Below are positions 1 through 11,219 of a stretch of 64,000 nt of DNA, piece by piece. Numbering within the stretch: position 1 is the stretch's first letter; every line of letters begins with the position of its first letter. This stretch comes from Trema orientale (Eukaryota; Streptophyta; Magnoliopsida; Rosales; Cannabaceae). The stretch is taken from NCBI GenBank assembly GCA_002914845.1, contig JXTC01000070.1:530961-594960 (forward strand), read 5' to 3'. Below the pieces are notes generated by a model, which saw only the letters and a list, made by a program, of their open reading frames with translations, was not told where the DNA came from and made no database searches. The position numbers and the translations under genes were made by a program.

Positions 1-198
1 ATATCACCTCTACATGAAGATTTCAAATGTGAAAAATGAAATATGATTGGACAGACGCACACAACTTTTTAACAAATGAAATAATTCCATTATGGGCATG
101 GTCGTTGTTTTCTCTCCTAAGTATGCAATAGCATGGTGTGTTTTTGTCGAGATATATTTAATCTGCTAATATATGTTCTTTTTGGTGATTGCAATCAG

Positions 199-632
199 TA
201 CGTCCTCAAAGTTGCTCAGGGAGACGTAGCTCAGTGCATTAGTGGATTTACAGCTTTAGATGTGCCACCCCCTCGTGGACCTCTCTGGTATCCATCTAAC
301 TTCTTAACTATTCTTACCTTTTTGCTTGGTATTTTAACTTGGTTATTATACTGTTTGATCCTACCAATGCTCGAATTGGGACGTGTTGTCTGATTTCTGT
401 TGCTTAATTAACTACACTTTATCGTAGGAACAGGCTCTTCTTTTGTATCTTGGTTAGGTTAATTGTGAATCACCAGTTGGTTAGCAAGTTTTTTTACAGC
501 GAGTGTGTGTTGATTAACGGTTCTCACTAATCGTTGTGATTCAACAGGATCCTAGGAGATGTGTTCATGGGTCAATACCACACTGTGTTTGACTATGGCA
601 ACCTGAGAATCGGATTTGCGGAAGCTGCGTAA
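199..632 (+). CDS. Aspartic protease, phytepsin type (3' end only)
   Basis: These are the last two coding exons, 199-287 and 548-632, of a plant A1-family aspartic protease (phytepsin/oryzasin type), a vacuolar or secreted endopeptidase. The first exon encodes a stretch with [19 protein letters not shown] and the second [18 protein letters not shown] followed by LRIGFAEAA and a TAA stop, which is the family's conserved C-terminal lobe ending. The intron 288-547 is GT-AG and splits the Trp codon (TG|G), so the frame is exact. An AG at 197-198 precedes the first exon. DNA 1-198 looks like intron, so the prepro region, both catalytic Asp residues and the plant-specific saposin-like insert lie to the left of the window. 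Nothing is broken in the visible part. Family assignment is firm; which paralogue it is cannot be judged. Confidence 0.93.
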
Positions 633-2940
633 ATATTTTACTTAGTTGCGTGCTTTCATTTCAGACTCTGTTGCCTGTTTCTCTTTTCTGTTGTTGACTC
701 CCTTTCATACCATAGACATGGAGCTGTAGAATAACCTCTGTCTCTGGTACTTAAAAGTATGCTATCTATGACAAATATATGTAAATATTCTGAGTTTGTG
801 GATTTCATGACGAGTCCATCCTTCGTTGATTTCTTACTAGAATGAAGGAAAATGGATCGCTTTAGTTGCTCATCCTTATGATGGATGTGTGTCGATATAG
901 CTATGTTATTATTATGAACTTGATTTGCGATCAGATGGGGGTGGCATCCAAATACTGAAGTTCAAAACTTCAAATTGGTTTTAAAACTCGATTTATGCCA
1001 TCATCGAGTGTTTTTATGCGATATTTCTTATCCGGTCACGTTAACAACGGTAATGTTTGTATAAACTCCTTAATCAAGCTCACATAGTCCGAACTTTATG
1101 GCAAAAAAAAAAAAAAAAAAAAAAAGGAGAACACAGGTTTTATTGTCCGATTTTGAACTTGAAGTGATGAAATTAAATATGGTAACTTACAGGTTATAAG
1201 ATATATCAAACCAAAGTATTTTGATAATAAATTCAGGAGAGTTAGTGTGAGGAAGAATTTTTCTATTGATTTCTTATGATAATGTCTGTTTCTGATTGGA
1301 CTTGTGCTTTCTTATTTTTCCATCTTTATAAATTACATTATTTTGTTTGTTAAATTCTTGTTTTCGAGTTTTGATAAAGCCTAGTTTCTTCGAAGGGCTG
1401 ACTTGGTTAAGTAGTACGCCAAGACCGTAATTGAACACGTACAAAGCTCAAACAAATTCAATTGTACTTTTTCCTATTAAACTAAATGACTTCTCCCCTA
1501 TGTTACTAGAATACTAGTTACGGACTTTGATTTTCGCTAAAACTTTGTATCGTTCTCATTGTTTGACTTTTGATGACAGAATGGTTGATTCAGAGCCAAG
1601 TTAAACACGCATAAGCATCAAAGTAATTCAAATTTCTAAAATACCCATACAGATAAAAATGGTTGGACATTTAACCCCCACAAAGGTGAAGATCATAATT
1701 ATTTGACTTGAATTAGAAGAGCACCAAGATGGGATCTATGTGAATGTTGCTTTGAGCATTTACATCCACAGTTGAGCTGCATTCAAATTAGCAGACTGGA
1801 AACGATCTCAAACTTGTGTTGGGCGGTTGGTCCCCTTTTGGCTAAACAAATCAATAATGACAGAAGTGAAAGAAGAGAGAATTGAGCTGTGAAGATAGCT
1901 GTAAAGGATGTACAGTTAAACACTATGGCCTCTTTGGTGCTCCTTAGTTAAAAAATTAAAAACAAAAAAAAAAAAAGGAAAAAAGAAAAGGCACCGACAC
2001 AATGAATCTCTTTTGAATCATCCTTTGAAATCCATAAGTTTTAAGGGAATTTTGATCCTAGTGAACTACAAGCAAAGTCACCCCTTTTATTTTATTTTAT
2101 TTCATTTATTTTTTGAAATGGGAAAAAGGAAAGAAGAAAAGGGTGTGAATTGGTTTTCCTTAGAGATCACCAAATTTTAAGATATGAAGAAAAGAATGGG
2201 TGAATCTCAACAACAAAACCGCCGTCCATTATGAGTGCAAGATGAACTTTTTAGACAACATGGAATACAGTTGTAGTTAACTAAAGCCTCATACACATTC
2301 TCTTAAATTTGCTAGATTCCTTTCATGAAAAGGCACATAACAAAAATATAGAGTCCTGTGGTTTTGATGGACCTTTTCACAAGAGTTCGTCACGCTAACG
2401 CGTTTATGTCTAATCAAATAATTATAACAAAAGAGAAACATTATTCATTTCACATTGACAAACAAAAAAAAAAATAGTGTTATTAGTTTCACTCTCAAGT
2501 TTCTAGAGGTACGAGAAGACAATATTTTAGTGGCAATTTCTGGATCACAACTCATAACACGGGTTACTAATTTCTTCAAGGAACCAACCAACTAAAGAAA
2601 ATATGAAAAGAAATTTCCAAACAATTTTGATTGAGCATTTATTATAATTTATTACAAATACTTGACAAAACCATGCAAAAAGATAAAATAAAGAAATAAA
2701 TAAAAAAAGTTCTAGTGTGTTTTGAAATTCGAAGTGTGTGAACCCATTTTGTCCTAATGAGAATTAATAATCCCAAAAACCGTGTTGAAAAGTGATATTA
2801 AAATCTTATCCAGAAACGAAAATAGTATGATTTGAGCTTTACAGAAAATAATATATGATTCTTTATATTAATAAAATAAAACCGTGATTTATTACAGCAA
2901 GAATTTGGAGATTTATCCAAATAAACCTCTGTTTCAAAAT
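633..2940. other. Intergenic region, no gene seen
   Basis: This stretch between the protease and the first kinase holds the protease 3' UTR and AT-rich DNA with homopolymer runs (poly-A around 1101-1125 and 1963-1977). I found no recognisable protein similarity on either strand and no terminal inverted repeats. The right end (about 2.9-3.3 kb) is the promoter of the first kinase. Confidence 0.6.
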
Positions 2941-2968
2941 CAAAGCACGGGATTAAGGCACGAGCTTT

Positions 2969-3066
2969 CACGTGTCGCCATGTGAGCGGCTTTATTCCCA
3001 AGCCAAGTAATTGCGGCTCCTAGACGGCCAAAGCTGTCAAACTCCCTCCTCCTTTCGCCACGTGTC
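2969..3066 (+). promoter_or_regulatory. Two ABRE/G-box elements (CACGTGTC)
   Basis: The octamer CACGTGTC occurs at 2969-2976 and again at 3059-3066, 90 bp apart, both in the same orientation and 296-393 bp upstream of the kinase start at 3362. It matches the ABA-responsive element core ACGTGKC inside a G-box and is the binding site of ABF/AREB bZIP factors. Paired ABREs are the usual requirement for ABA induction. This fits the encoded MAPKKK17/18-type kinase, whose Arabidopsis relatives are ABA-induced. Sequence match is direct; function is inferred. Confidence 0.65.
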
Positions 3067-3255
3067 TCAACCATATTCAAAGAACCGTATATTATGGTAG
3101 AGCAGAACAAAGCCCCAGAGTAGTATTCAGCAACAAGAAACGAGCATCTTCTTCCTTAAACCTTTTTCAATTATTGTTAAACTAATAATTATCTTAATTT
3201 AATTAAGCATTGTTTATAAAATCCAAAACCCAACAATTCTTTTCATATGTAGTTG

Positions 3256-3263
3256 TATAAATA
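3256..3263 (+). promoter_or_regulatory. TATA box of first kinase gene
   Basis: TATAAATA lies 99 bp upstream of the chosen start codon at 3362, a normal spacing for a plant core promoter with a 5' UTR of about 60-70 nt. Confidence 0.6.
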
Positions 3264-3361
3264 CCAAAGCTTTTTTTGGCCAAAACCCAAGGAAGATTTA
3301 CAGCCCACCAGACCGAAAAAACCACTCTGTTTCAGGGTTTCTTTCTATGAGCTTTGTATTC

Positions 3362-4789
3362 ATGGAGTTTACTAAGGGACCCACCATTGGCCGAGGAGCC
3401 ACCTCCACCGTCTACCTCGCCTCCGACGACCATTCCGGCGAACTGTTCGCCGTGAAGTCATCGGATCTTTCTTGCTCTGTTTTCTTGAGGAAAGAACAGA
3501 GCTTTCTCTCTAGACTAAGCTCTTCTCGCATAGTGAAGTACTTGGGCTTCTCCGTTAATGGTCGAAACGATTCTCCCACGTACAATCTTTGCATGGAGTA
3601 CGTGTCCGGTGGCACGCTCTTCGATGTTATCCAACGGCGAGGAGGGAAGCTCGACGAGTCTCTGATTAAGCTCTACACGTATCAGATTCTTCAAGGTTTG
3701 GAGTACCTCCATGGGAATGGATTGGCTCATTGTGACATCAAGAGCCGGAATATCTTGGTCGGCGAAGAGGGTGTCAAGATTGCCGATTTGGGTTGTGCTA
3801 AATTGGTGGAAAGAGTCGATTGGATCGAAGATTTCGACGATTCGGCCTCGTTGAAATTCTCCGGCACGCCGGCTTTCATGGCGCCGGAAGTGGCGCGTGG
3901 TGAAGAACAGGGTTTTGGAGCTGATATTTGGGCTCTGGGATGTACGGTCATTGAAATGGCCACCGGTGGTGGACCTTGGCAGGAGATGAATGATCCGGCG
4001 TCGGCGCTATATCGGATCGGGTACTCCGATCACGTGCCGGAGTTTCCGAGCGGGTTTTCGGCGGAAGGCAAGGACTTTCTGAGCAAGTGTTTGAAGAGGG
4101 ATTCAAAGGAGAGGTGGACAGCTAAGGAGCTTCTTGGCCATCCATTTCTTCATCAAGCGTTGGAAGAGTCTCAACTGGAGCAATTGGTAGTACCAGAGGA
4201 GGCTAAAACGACATCTCCGAGTAGCGTTTTGGATAGAGGCTTGTGGGATGAGCCTGAATTTGAAGGCTGTTTTTCGAACTCTGCTGAGGAAAGGATCAAA
4301 AGTTTGGTTGGTGGCACAGTTTCTTGTCATCCAAATGGACCCAATTGGAGTTGGGATGAAGATTGGTTCACTGTTAGAAGCAATGATTTTGAGGAAGACC
4401 CAGTTGAGGATTCAAGTTCAACTACCACAACATACTTGAATTCGATTAATCATGAAGAAGAGCTTGTTGATAGCTCAGTATTTGATGAGGAATTGTCGTT
4501 TGATCATTATTCTGTTGAATTAGTTAGTACTATTATTGGTAGTGAAAGAAGTTTTGTTATGCCATGTAATTATATGGAGCTTGCTTTTTTGTCACAAGAT
4601 CTCCAAAATGAAATAGACAATACAACTTTCTCTGTTATTCATTTTCAGTGTTCTTTTGTGTTTTTCAATAAATACTTTTTTCACCTTCTCAATGCTGCAT
4701 TTTTTTTTTTACCGGCTGTTATTATGCATGGACTAGTGTTTGTGAAATCAGGATCGGTCATCATTATTGTGAAGGGTTTGATTCCATAG
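3362..4789 (+). CDS. MAPKKK17/18-type protein kinase, copy A
   Basis: Single-exon Ser/Thr kinase of the plant MEKK-like MAPKKK15-20 group, which phosphorylates a MAPKK (MKK3 for the Arabidopsis relatives) in ABA and stress signalling. Counting from Met at 3362: glycine loop GRGATST at residues 10-16, catalytic Lys32 in FAVK, helix-C Glu45, catalytic loop HCDIKS at 123-128 with Asp125, DLG instead of DFG at 142-144, and APE at 174-176. HCD in place of HRD is normal in this clade. An upstream in-frame ATG at 3347 exists, but paralogue B starts MEWTRG, aligning with MEFTKG here, so 3362 is preferred. The domain ends near residue 265; an acidic tail follows. The last 50 or so residues are unusually hydrophobic and may be translated intron or UTR rather than genuine protein. 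All catalytic residues are intact. Confidence 0.9.
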   Translation: MEFTKGPTIGRGATSTVYLASDDHSGELFAVKSSDLSCSVFLRKEQSFLSRLSSSRIVKYLGFSVNGRNDSPTYNLCMEYVSGGTLFDVIQRRGGKLDESLIKLYTYQILQGLEYLHGNGLAHCDIKSRNILVGEEGVKIADLGCAKLVERVDWIEDFDDSASLKFSGTPAFMAPEVARGEEQGFGADIWALGCTVIEMATGGGPWQEMNDPASALYRIGYSDHVPEFPSGFSAEGKDFLSKCLKRDSKERWTAKELLGHPFLHQALEESQLEQLVVPEEAKTTSPSSVLDRGLWDEPEFEGCFSNSAEERIKSLVGGTVSCHPNGPNWSWDEDWFTVRSNDFEEDPVEDSSSTTTTYLNSINHEEELVDSSVFDEELSFDHYSVELVSTIIGSERSFVMPCNYMELAFLSQDLQNEIDNTTFSVIHFQCSFVFFNKYFFHLLNAAFFFLPAVIMHGLVFVKSGSVIIIVKGLIP

Positions 4790-6040
4790 ACACGCGTCCG
4801 TGACCAAAACAAAAAAGAAAAAAAAAAAAGAATTGTACGTCTTTGCTTGCTTTCTCAACGGCTTTAATTTTGCCAGAAATAGAGGTCAATTTTCCGTATT
4901 TCTGATTTCAAGGAATGTTAAAATCTTAGGACTTCAACTTCTTAGTTTAGTCCTTTTGAAGGGCATGTGTGAACATCAGGAACTTTTGGTCGAGGGATTG
5001 TAGGTCAATAGTGGGTTTCACCCACTTTTTCATTCATTCATTCATTTCAGATTAGTTGAGAGTTTAGACCTACTCATTAGGACTAAACTGATTTCTCTTT
5101 TGCCTTCTCACATTTTCCCTTTAAAAAAATAAAAATAAAATTTCCCACTTCAAGTTCTAGAATTTGGCCCTAGTCCAAACTGAAATGACCAGTTTGGCGC
5201 CCATGTAATTGTGAATTTTAAGTTCCATTGCCAAAGCCCCTTCATAATGGCCTTATGTGGTTCACAATTTGGTTGTTGGGAATGATACTCTCATTACATG
5301 TATTCCACATTACCCCCATAACCAGCCACAAGTAGTGGATCTACTTTAATTTCAACTCTCAACATGGTTATTGAACCACAAAATCCGGAAGTTCATGTAT
5401 TCTTTTTACCCCCCTTTTGAAAATTCTTTGAAGGGTTTTAAATTTGAATTCAATAAATATCATGAAGATAGCGGCTGTCTTTTAACTCTTATGCTTGGCT
5501 GTATGCATTGTTTCTCTTTATAAGGACTCTAAATCACTTTAATTATTCCTTTATATTTGACCCTATAGATGTTTTCCCATTAATTTCTTTCTCTACTTTT
5601 TCGATTCCTTTGGTATTTTCAGTTAATGGCTTTAAGTTTAAGTAAATGGCTTATTCCTAAAGTGGGGAAACCACTGACCCTTTTGTGTACCTAGCACATA
5701 TGGAATATAGTTCTAATATGTACCTTACACACTAATTCACAGTTATTTAGGAAGCTTTTCCTTAGTTTGTATTATATTTTTTTATTCAATTAAATATGAT
5801 AATATACTGCTTGATGACTTTGTTTCTGTTTTGCATGGCCTATATTCTACTAATGGCTGCGGCTCTCATGCTGACGTACTAGTGAAGTAATAAAGATACT
5901 TTATTCTCTTAAGAATATCTCAAGAGATAATTCTTGTTCTTAATTCTCATTTGGCTCACAAACTTTGAATTTATCCCATTCTTTCCTTTTGTTCAAAAAT
6001 ATTATTTATTTGTATCTAGACATAAGCCAACTGATTCAAA
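4790..6040. other. Intergenic region between the tandem kinases
   Basis: About 1.25 kb of AT-rich DNA containing the 3' UTR of kinase A and the distal promoter of kinase B. I see no gene and no transposon ends. The short distance and lack of any intervening gene support an origin of the two kinases by tandem duplication. Confidence 0.55.
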
Positions 6041-6047
6041 GCTCCAA

Positions 6048-6157
6048 TTGACTTTAACCTAAAGTCAATCAAATTAACCAGTCAAATCCATAAAAAATTG
6101 ATGAATTTTCAATGTGAACACATGAGACTTTCTGTTAGAGCAAGTGGGAAAGGTCAA
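6048..6157. promoter_or_regulatory. W-box cluster (four TTGAC cores)
   Basis: Four WRKY-factor W-box hexamers TTGACY fall within 110 bp: TTGACT at 6048-6053, its complement AGTCAA at 6063-6068 and 6080-6085, and GGTCAA (complement of TTGACC) at 6152-6157. They sit 196-305 bp upstream of the kinase B start. A hexamer of this kind occurs by chance about once per kilobase on two strands, so four in 110 bp is a cluster, although it was found by scanning. No ABRE like those of copy A was seen here. Confidence 0.5.
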
Positions 6158-6240
6158 CTAACTTGTTATTTACTAATTTCCATCTCTTTCTTCTCTGCCA
6201 TTTGAAGGTCGAATTAAGACTATTGCAAACCAAACTTAGG

Positions 6241-6248
6241 TATAAATA
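6241..6248 (+). promoter_or_regulatory. TATA box of second kinase gene
   Basis: TATAAATA lies 105 bp before the ATG at 6353, nearly the same arrangement as in copy A (TATAAATA 99 bp upstream of 3362). This suggests that the core promoter was duplicated with the gene. Confidence 0.6.
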
Positions 6249-6352
6249 CAACCTTAGTATTCAATGTTTGACACACCAAAACCCCAAAAAACAACCAAAA
6301 AGAGCAGAGTTTTAACACTTCATCCTTCTCATTTTCTTCCCTCTCTAACCTT

Positions 6353-7753
6353 ATGGAGTGGACCAGAGGAGCCATGATCGGCCGGGGCTCCACCGCCGCC
6401 GTCTACCTCGCCACCGGAGTCACGTCCGGCGAGCTCTTCGCCGTCAAGTCCGCCGATCTTTCTAGCTCAAAGCTCTTGAAAACAGAGCAATCTTTTCTCT
6501 CAAAGCTAAACTCTCCTCATGTGGTTAAGTACATGGGGTTTGGTATCACAAACGAAAACAATCAGCTTCTCTACAACCTGTTCATGGAGTACCTGCCACG
6601 TGGCACGCTCAGAGACGAAATTCGGAGGCAAGGAGGGAAGCTAGACGAGACCATGGTAAGAAGATACACATGGGAGATTCTCCATGGTTTGGAGTACCTT
6701 CACGCAAATGGGATTGTTCATTGTGATATTAAGAGCTCAAATATCTTGATGGGAGGAAAGAACGTCAAGATTTCTGATCTGGGTTGTGCTAAAAAGGTCG
6801 GAAAAGTCGCCGGAGATCGAGATTCCTTCGTCGGAAAATTCTCCGGTACGCCGATTTTCATGGCGCCAGAGGTAGTCAGGGGAGAAGAACAGGGGTTTGG
6901 AGCTGATATATGGGCTCTTGGCTGTACGATCATTGAAATGGCCACTGGAAAGAATCCTTGGCCGGAAGTAGATGACCCTTTATCGGCTCTTTACCGAATC
7001 GGGTTTTCCGATCAGTTGCCGGAGTTCCCGAGCTGGTTTTCGGAGAAAGCTAAGGACTTTTTGGGAATTTGCTTGAGGAGGGATCCGAAACAGAGGATGT
7101 CAGCTAGAAAGCTTCTCAAACATCCATTTTTTGAAAAGTTGGGATGTGAGACTGAGCAAGTTAAGGAGTTTGTAGTCTCTTCTTCTTCTTCTCCGAAGAG
7201 TGTTTTTGATCAAAGTGTTTGGGACTCGTCTGAAGTGACCCATGAAGTTTCTCCTTTGAATTCTGCCACTGACAGAATTGAGAGTTTGATTGGAGGTTCT
7301 ATGTTAGAGGTTTCAAATGGATCTAATTGGAGTCTGGACCAAGATTGGATCACAGTTAGAAGTAATGTCAACGAAGACAGTGAAGAACTTTTTAATCAAA
7401 ACGGGAAAATACAGATGTCGTTTTTGGAAGTTCATGTTGAAGAGCTTGCTAGCTCAATGTTCGATAATGTAAATAGTATTAGTATTGCTAGTGCTAGTAG
7501 AAAGAGAAGCTTTGTAATGGCATTTGGGAGTGTGGAAAATGATATTGTTCATAGAAAAGTTTCAAAGCGAAAAAATAAAACTTTTTGTTCTCTTCAATAT
7601 CTATTTCTCTATAAAAGTCCCATATTTCATTTTATACTTTTTCTATTTTATTTCTCACTGAATTTTACATGTTTCCCTCTACATCTTTCACACCTCTTAA
7701 AATTTTCTTGGCAAAAGGGAAGTGTGAATAATGATTATCCTGTGCTGGCTTGA
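6353..7753 (+). CDS. MAPKKK17/18-type protein kinase, copy B
   Basis: Intronless tandem paralogue of the kinase at 3362, with the same fold and residue numbering: glycine loop GRGSTAA at 10-16, Lys32, Glu45, HCDIKSSN at 123-130, DLG at 142-144, TPIFMAPE ending at residue 173. The activation segment is three residues shorter than in copy A. After the kinase domain both copies share a tail pattern (SVFD/SVLD, then ERIKSLVGG/DRIESLIGG, then NWSWDEDW/NWSLDQDW, and RSFVM). Beyond RSFVM the copies no longer align. The last 60 residues here are Phe/Leu-rich and read like AT-rich non-coding sequence or an unrecognised short intron. Expected role: MAPKKK in stress or hormone signalling. Catalytic residues are all present. 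Start chosen as the first ATG after the TATA box. Confidence 0.9.
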   Translation: MEWTRGAMIGRGSTAAVYLATGVTSGELFAVKSADLSSSKLLKTEQSFLSKLNSPHVVKYMGFGITNENNQLLYNLFMEYLPRGTLRDEIRRQGGKLDETMVRRYTWEILHGLEYLHANGIVHCDIKSSNILMGGKNVKISDLGCAKKVGKVAGDRDSFVGKFSGTPIFMAPEVVRGEEQGFGADIWALGCTIIEMATGKNPWPEVDDPLSALYRIGFSDQLPEFPSWFSEKAKDFLGICLRRDPKQRMSARKLLKHPFFEKLGCETEQVKEFVVSSSSSPKSVFDQSVWDSSEVTHEVSPLNSATDRIESLIGGSMLEVSNGSNWSLDQDWITVRSNVNEDSEELFNQNGKIQMSFLEVHVEELASSMFDNVNSISIASASRKRSFVMAFGSVENDIVHRKVSKRKNKTFCSLQYLFLYKSPIFHFILFLFYFSLNFTCFPLHLSHLLKFSWQKGSVNNDYPVLA

Positions 7754-9867
7754 GCTGTCTAGGTTTTTTTTTCCCTTTATTTTTCGTTTTTGTTTTTATT
7801 TTTATTTTAATAGAAGACCATGACTTGGAGAAAGTCAATGCCTAGGTTAGTCTCTCGTAATAGGGTTCATAAAAATTATAACTATCAAACTCGGAAGACT
7901 TTCCAATTGTCGGTCAATTTCTACCATGTCAATATGGTATTATTTTTTAGGAGTCTTTCTAGTCTTCCTTATTAGAATCTTCTTTTCGTACTAATCCAAT
8001 TGTGCAACTTGGGCACACGCCAATTCAAAGGGCCTATAAGATCATAGGGAAGTGGTTCCTGTCACAACCCAAGTTGGCCCTTAGTACCTTGCCGACCTTG
8101 GTTTGGAACAGTAAAGTGAGTGAGATTGATATTATAACACCATCCATGGCTTCAAACTCCCCATATATCACTCTACAACTAGTAGTGGATTCAATTTAAT
8201 TCCAACACTCAGCTAAGAGACAAGTGACAAAACGTGGTAACGATTAACTCATTATTTATTGAACAAGAGTCTAGCTTATTCATCAAAACACACTTTCCTT
8301 TTCATATCTTTCTTCACCATAAGGTGCTAATGACCATAACTAATTTTGATTAAACGATTAAGATCCTTTTGGCAGCTTTCTGTGCATGATAATTCCCTAT
8401 TTTTAGATATCATATTTCCTCATGGATAGTGTATTTGCTGAGGCCCAAAATTGGCAGTTGAAGGGTTAGAGTTGTAGATATTTTCATATATTTAATATCA
8501 TCCATTTGTTTTGCAACCTTAATCCACTTGTATTATAACCTTTCCTCTTGTCTTTTCCTATTGACCATAGGCGTCTCAAAAGGAATCCTAAAAGGGATTT
8601 GGAATACACTAAAAGGCCAACTTAACTAATCAGAAAAGTCAACTAATCTCAACTGGATTAGATTTTCCCCTATGAGCTGTTGGAAGGTCAATCAATAACG
8701 ACCGAGTATATTGGCCTTAAAACAAAACAGAAGGGTGCTTTTATTCACTGTATAATTGCATGTTATGTGGATAAGGACTCAAAAGCTCACTGGGTTTATT
8801 AAATTGCATAAATGGGTTAAGTATACTTTCCTAAGTAAATAGATTATGATACATTTTACCCTCTAACTTGGGGTAACCTTCCCCTTACCAAACCCCTTAT
8901 TGTGATATGTTTTATGTACAATTATAGGTCGAGTTGGGTCTTGATTGTTTTGGTTTTTGCCCATACTGTGAGAAGTTATACTGACTTCATGGGACCATTT
9001 ATCACTTTAACTATAAAAGACACATGATTGTTATAAGGGAATTGTGTGGTCTAATTCACTCAAACAAATAACCGTAAGTTTGAAAGTCATAAATCTTATG
9101 AGCTGCAGATCTACATTTAGAATCCATTAAGGACAATTATGACCCTTTTGAGGTCATTTGAAACATATATTATTATCTGCCTCTGTGGTTGAATTCAGTT
9201 CTAGTTGCCTTCTCATGATTTCCAAGTCCTACTCATCCGCGTGAAATGCCTTTTCTCCTTCCAAGTTTCTTCTAAGTTGACTCAGCTCTCTGATATAGTA
9301 ATGCTGTCTGTCTATCACCAGTGCAAGGAACAAGGAAAACCCTGTTTGAGAAAGATTTACCTCAATAATCAGATTCTAATTTGCAAGCTTATATCGAATT
9401 ATCGAAGAAAACAAAGCAAATTTTGCACATTATCAAACTCAGTAGATAGTCTATCCAAGGAGATGGATCTTACCCCAGAATAGCTCTTGTTGACTATTAT
9501 GCATTTAGTTACGTAAAAGATATTCTAGGCCATTTGTCAAAATCACTGCTTGGCCAGAATAGTTAAATTTCTCACATCAAGCCTGGATAAATTTTCTTCT
9601 TATGCAAAATTACGTATCATATGCATTATACTAGCGGTCTTAATTAGACCAATGAATCATTTCCATAGGTAAGAGTGTGATTTTGGCTCAAAGTTACAGG
9701 GATGCGACATTCTTCATTTCTTGATTCAAATCCTTACTTAAAGTCCTCTAAATTCAAAATATGAAAAAAAAAAAAAAAAGGGAATAAATAATCGAAAAAA
9801 CCTATATAAAACCAGCACATATGAGAGGCAGAATTCATATTACTTCGGATTTCAAATGGATTTTATA
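7754..9867. other. Intergenic region, no gene seen
   Basis: Two kilobases of AT-rich sequence right of kinase B. Open frames here (for example around 8002-8199 and 9205-9483) are short and I recognise nothing in them. I looked for further exons of the neighbouring BAP31-like fragment on the minus strand and did not find them. Confidence 0.5.
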
Positions 9868-9868
9868 C

Positions 9869-10151
9869 CTATAAGAGATGCCTCTAAAAGGCGTTGTGCC
9901 TTTAGGACCTCATCTGTTGGATTAACCACACCTGTATCAGAAGAGCGTTTCTGGATATCCATCACAACATATAAGGTTGAAATAAAGACCACAAGCATTG
10001 TTCCTCCTACACTCTTCACCACCAGTGGCCTTCTCCCCTGCTTCAACTGATCCAAACCCAAAATCATCAATTTCCTTAGAGGTGTTTTGAACATAAGGGT
10101 CAAAATCAATGCCATTTCCCCCACTACAAGCATGAAAAGTAGTTGAATCAT
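9869..10151 (-). pseudogene. BAP31-like protein, first exon only
   Basis: On the minus strand an ATG at 10151 opens a 94-codon frame starting MIQLLFMLVVGEMALILTLM and continuing FKTPLRKLMILGLDQLKQGR and NPTDEVLKAQRLLEASLI. This is the N-terminal transmembrane half of plant B-cell receptor-associated protein 31-like proteins, ER membrane proteins of export and quality control. The homology stops at a good splice donor (G|GTATAA at 9868-9863), exactly where the family's first exon ends. I could not find the next exon (SLFL...DRLHHY region) in the 1.6 kb downstream. The frame has no stop or shift. It may be a captured exon, a truncated gene, or a gene with a very long intron; fragment is my preferred reading. 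Confidence 0.72.
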
Positions 10152-10284
10152 CTCCACAGAAAATACCCTCCAAGAGTTTTCGACGATTTTCCTCGAAAAT
10201 GAAGGTGAATCACGAAGACATGAAGATTTTGAAGAATTTTGCTTCGGCTGTAGAAAGTTTATGTTGAAGAATTATGAGCTTGCT

Positions 10285-10620
10285 TATAAGGTTCAAAAGC
10301 TGTTCATAACTTATAGTCCAGTATGCTTTATATGGTTCAAAAGGCACATAATACCTCTACTATGGGGAGTAAAAGTGAACAAACCTTTCAGATATGAACT
10401 TGGAAAAGTCTGCAAGTTTCAATTTCTAATGTTCTACCTATATAGCTTGATCAATTATAAAAAGCACTCCTTGGCTACTTTTGTAGTCCTTGACTCTCCA
10501 AAAGGTAATAATCTGAAGTTGGTTTTTAATGGATCTAATTCCTGAAATGGCAAAACGACAGTACTTCATGGCTCATGCAACGTCTATGATGGTTTCATGA
10601 AAGTGATAACTTCTTAATTT
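10285..10620 (+). repeat. Duplicated anonymous segment, copy 1
   Basis: This segment, just right of the BAP31-like exon, matches 14411-14980 in the same orientation (for example TATGAACTTGGAA and GATGGTTTCATGAAA, and most of what lies between). Small gaps and substitutions are scattered, so the duplication is old. I do not recognise a product. Copy 2 keeps a longer open frame than copy 1. It could be an intron or UTR part of an unidentified gene, or a transposon piece. Confidence 0.7.
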
Positions 10621-11219
10621 TTGCTCTTGTTATAATCATCTAAACATATTAAATATACTGCCTCAAATACATGTCAATGTCAACGCTATATTTGTTACAA
10701 AAATAACAAAATGCTAATTTTAGCACAATAATCTTTCTGGACATTGAAAAGTGCATCATATTAAGCATTGAAAAATGTGATATTTAAAAAGGTGAGAATT
10801 TAAGCTTTAAACCTCTACATTGAAACTACACGTGGAGGTTACCAACTAGATTAAGCCTGTAATAATGAACATATTATTTTATTTGATTTAATATTATACA
10901 TATGACAATGTCGTAAGAATAGACCATGTTCATTAATCTATAATGGACTATATGAAGAATAAATATGTAGGAAAATATTCATGTGTATATTTATATAGTT
11001 AACAAATTACAAGTTTTTGTGAATCCCTCACGCAATTAGGAAAACTGAAAATAGATAAACAAGTTCCCAAATCCTTTCTTATCACAATTTTTCTCATTAC
11101 GGATATATAACCTAAACCATAAAGTTAAAGCTAATCAACAATCATAAAGTTAAAATTAAGTTGATCAAATGTTAAAATTTGGTGTATGTTATACTTGGTG
11201 CTAAATTTTTTAGCTTTGT

